A stretch of 64,000 nucleotides of DNA from positions 7,936,001 to 8,000,000 of the forward strand of contig CP075497.1 in the NCBI GenBank assembly GCA_021613535.1, read 5' to 3'. Within the stretch, counting starts at the first letter, position 1. Each line of letters opens with the position of its first letter. The translations under genes were made by a program, and so were the position numbers. This document shows, piece by piece, positions 60,831-64,000 of this stretch. The notes under the pieces were generated by a model. The model searched no databases. It saw only the letters and a list, made by a program, of their open reading frames with translations, and was not told where the DNA came from. The DNA is from Adineta vaga. Taxonomy: Eukaryota > Rotifera.

Positions 60831-63800
60831 CTAATCTGAACTGTCAAATTTCACGCTTTTTTGTTGAACACGTCGGCTACTATTATCCAAACGTGGAATT
60901 TCACTAATTGGACGTCTATCTGTATTTGATACTGTTGCTTTTGGTGATTGTGTATAAGTGTCTCTTGCATTGATATGTACACGATTAGGTGAAACATAAC
61001 CACGTGCACCTGTTGGAACATGTTCCGCATACCAAAGTAAATGAGATTCTTTGTTCAAAATTTTGATTTTATCATTTTTGGAAAATGACAATTCTTCTGC
61101 ACGTGTTGCTGTATAATTTGTTGTTGCATACATGATTTGAACGGCTGATGAAGACGTTCTTTGATACATATAATCATCATCATCAGTTCGATTAGATACA
61201 GGAACAAATAGATCAGGTGATGTTAAATTACGTAATGGACTAACGAGTGCGGGTCGTCCTGAGTCGGAATTATAACCTGATGTTGGAATATTTCGATGAC
61301 CTTGATAAGGTGACATATCACGTTCTGTTGAGCGTGACATAAGATGACCACCACCATATCCTGTAATAGATTCTCGATGACGACTTGTACCAGATTTTGG
61401 ATTCTAAAAATAAACAATGGGAAGTGGCAAATAATCTTGAGAATATAAGAAAACATAGAGAATCATTCTATTACTTACGATAACATCATCCATTTCATCA
61501 AGAATCTTATTAACAACAGCTAATCGACGATTTTTCGATTCATTTTTCGAAACTACTGTTCTAGGTAATTCATCACCACTACTTTCCAATCTGCCTTTTA
61601 CTATACTTCTATCTGTATCGGATGCTATCATTGATGTTCCTAATTTTGTCGGTGATACAATGCCAGTTTTAATAGGATTTTGTTGTTCATAAGGTTTTGC
61701 TTCAATATCAGCTTCATTAAATGTATGTTGAAATACATAAACTTGATGTAATGGTCCAATCGCACACATTGCTACAAGATTATCAAATGGATGAAATTGT
61801 ATATCAACAACTGGTTGAGTATAATTGATATATTTATATGAATAGAGTAGATTCCCATTGTAAGTATGCCAACAATGGACTTGACCATCTTCACTACCAG
61901 CAAAAACAAGAGAACCACAGGATGAAAATGTTGAACGAATTCGATCTTGTAAATTAAATGAGCCAACATAACGACGTGATATGGATTTTCTGATCGAAAT
62001 AAAGAAGAAAAAAAACCATTATGAAATAGAAGAATTAAACTTTCGCTTCTTACGTTCGAGCATCAATTAAAACAATTAAATTATCTCGAGCAGATACTAA
62101 TAAATAATTATCACCTGGCGAATAAGTGACACTATTTAATGGAATATTCTATTCAAATAAAAGATTATTCTTTTTTCATTAAAAACAAAAAAAAAGAAAT
62201 TTCTTCTTACTTGTAATTCACCAAAATCTAAATTTGAACCTAATGTCCAACTATCAGCAAATACTAAAAAGAATAAAGAAACGTCATTTCTATTTTTGAA
62301 ACACTCAAATCGAATGTCATACTTTGAGATGTACTTGTTTCAGTCGGTAATCCATGCCATACTTTAATAGAACCAATACTATCAACCGATGCTAAACGTG
62401 TACCATCTGGATTGAATGATAGACTGCTAATATATCCTAAGTGATCAGCCATTGTTCGAATTACCTAGAAGAAAAATGTATCTAATTGAGAATAAAGAAG
62501 AAAAAAAACTAAATAAATTTACGTGTCCATGTTTTTTGTCAATGTTCCATATACGAATCAATTTATCATAACCAGCAGTGACAATAATATTTCCAACAAA
62601 TGGATGAAAACGAACACAATAAACATAACTTGGATGTGCTAATGATCTCCATGGTTTTCGTTCAGTTTGTTCGAAATTCCAAATTCTAAAAGAAATCAAA
62701 TAACACTGAGATCTCACTGATTATTTGATTGAAATTGAATCTTACTTGACAGATGAATCAGCTGATGCTGATGCTAAATAACAATCCGATCGACTCCAAT
62801 CTAAATCATAAATCATTTGTAAATGTCCAGTAAATACAGCGACACGTTGTCCACGTGGAATCTAAATAAGATGATTTTGTACAAGAGAGAGTAACACGTT
62901 GAAGAAATAAATATACTTCAAAAACAGAAATTAAATTATTCTGTTGTAATTTATTCACTTCTGCACAAGCCAAAAAATATCCATTGTGTGAAAAACGTAT
63001 TGCTGAACAACCACGATCACTTGTATTTAATGAAAGTAAAGATTCAGTAGGAATTTTACATTTTGAATTTGGTAATTTTTGCCATCGTGGTGGTAATTGT
63101 GCAACACGTTGCAATGGACCCATCATTTCATTATTTAAATCCATTTGTTGAGTTTCTGTGAGATGATTTGTTGAACCATCTGGATTATGTCTATTTGAAG
63201 AGAAAAGAGACAAGAATAGTTCTCTTCAATGAAATCAGTTTTATTTTACTCTGCAAGGTCACGTTTTATTTGTTGATATTCATTTCGCATTTGTTCGATA
63301 CCACCATCTAATGCTGATCGAATACCTGGATTAAAATGATTTGGAATATTCAATGGTTTGATCGTCACATAAAGTGTTGAAGGATATTTTATACGAGACA
63401 TATGATTATACCATAGGATAACCTTAAGAAAATGAAAAATCAATCAAAATAGATTTCTTTCTGTTATGATTTATTTACATCAGGTGTTAATGCAGAACCA
63501 CGAAGTTGTTCAATTGGTTGCCAAAGTTGTAAACGAATCATTCGTTCAGTATTAAGTGTATTTCGTGCACCAATTACCTAATTGATAAGTATATTTCATT
63601 ACGGAGAACAATGTACTAAGTTAATTTACTTTTAAAAATGCCCATGCAATTGGAAATGTATTTGATAAATCATTAATATTCTGTTGATTAGTAACAAATT
63701 CTAAAATCTACAAAAATAATTCATCATTTCAATTGACTAGATTTCAATTTGAATATATACTTCAAAGAAAATACAAATATTCTGTTGTTGAGCTACAGTA

Positions 63801-64000
63801 AAATGTGTATATTCTTCATTGATAATTAACATTTGTTCCCATGATGGAATAGTTGAACTAATTGAAAATAATTTATTTGAAAATCTTCAAAAAATATAGT
63901 TTACCGATTGGCATGAAAATCATAAGGTTGTGTAGATATAGCTGGAATATGATCTGTTGTTGCTTGTTCATTTTGAATATGATAACGAAGGACTAAACGA
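60831..64000 (-). CDS. AHI1: AHI1/Jouberin, WD40 plus SH3 ciliary protein (5' partial)
   Basis: Transition-zone scaffold of primary and motile cilia; 831 residues visible, N-terminus beyond the right edge. Exons from the 5' side: 64000-63905, 63884-63761, 63707-63630, 63577-63479, 63422-63250, 63190-62917, 62861-62746, 62685-62523, 62464-62323, 62263-62211, 62148-62054, 61989-61479 and 61403-60831. WD40 repeats follow the human order: TGHLQMIYDLDWSRSDCYLA, HPSYVYCVRFHPFVGNI, DKLIRIWNID, GYISSLSFNPDG..IKVWHG, and STFSSCGSLVFAGSEDGQV. A C-terminal SH3 domain runs from TNYTATRAEELSFSKNDKI to GARGYVSPNRVHI, ahead of a ~45-residue polar tail. The WD40-then-SH3 layout is diagnostic for AHI1. Confidence 0.92.

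Noticed and set aside
1-64000. CRISPR arrays, prokaryotic operons, ribosome-binding sites, rRNA or tRNA genes
   Set aside because: Gene structure is spliced eukaryotic throughout; no regular spaced repeats and no cloverleaf-type sequence were noticed, though a tRNA could be missed without a folding search.

Overview
The window is metazoan nuclear DNA. It is AT-rich and gene-dense, and most introns are 45-80 bp with GT-AG ends. The genes are animal genes throughout: RTF1, UBR5, PCSK1, AHI1, CFAP107, rhodopsin-class GPCRs and nuclear receptors. Compact genes, many acceptor-like AGs just upstream of start codons, and arrays of intronless ~300-residue 7TM receptors of one divergent type suggest a rotifer, probably a bdelloid. 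That taxon is an inference. There are no prokaryotic operons, CRISPR arrays or recognisable transposons.

Layout, left half. 39-1165 (+) is the 3' part of an AQP8-like aquaporin. 2558-6480 (+) is RTF1 of the PAF1 complex; its one long intron holds a complete intronless glycosyltransferase gene (4679-5686, same strand). 6685-17066 (+) is a 21-exon UBR5 HECT ubiquitin ligase that starts 204 bp after RTF1. 17542-19197 and 21321-22936 (both -) are tandem DAF-12/HR96-like nuclear receptors. 23857-24751 (+) is a ZNRD2 homolog. 26336-29663 (+) is a PC1/3-type prohormone convertase, convergent with a tachykinin-receptor-like GPCR at 29953-31713 (-).

Layout, right half. 32648-43329 is a receptor array: two single-exon GPCRs on the minus strand, then three on the plus strand, the last broken by a one-base frameshift. 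43711-44313 (+) encodes a small secreted ten-cysteine protein of prokineticin type. About 3.6 kb of low-complexity DNA precedes a 12-finger C2H2 protein (47922-54403, +), which carries the longest introns in the window. A 77-residue secreted peptide (56359-56656) and an M14 carboxypeptidase with a 5-nt micro-exon (57179-59162) follow. The right edge holds two ciliary genes in tandem on the minus strand, AHI1 (5' end outside the window) and CFAP107, 227 bp apart.

How the genes relate. RTF1 and UBR5 are both nuclear housekeeping regulators and sit close enough to share a promoter. AHI1 (ciliary transition zone) and CFAP107 (axonemal doublet lumen) look like a functionally coherent pair, possibly resolved by trans-splicing. 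PCSK1, the tachykinin-like receptor and two small secreted proteins lie in the same window, but nothing in the sequence shows that they act together. The multi-exon models were built by joining exons at GT/AG sites; for all eleven spliced models the joined exon lengths keep one open frame to the stop.
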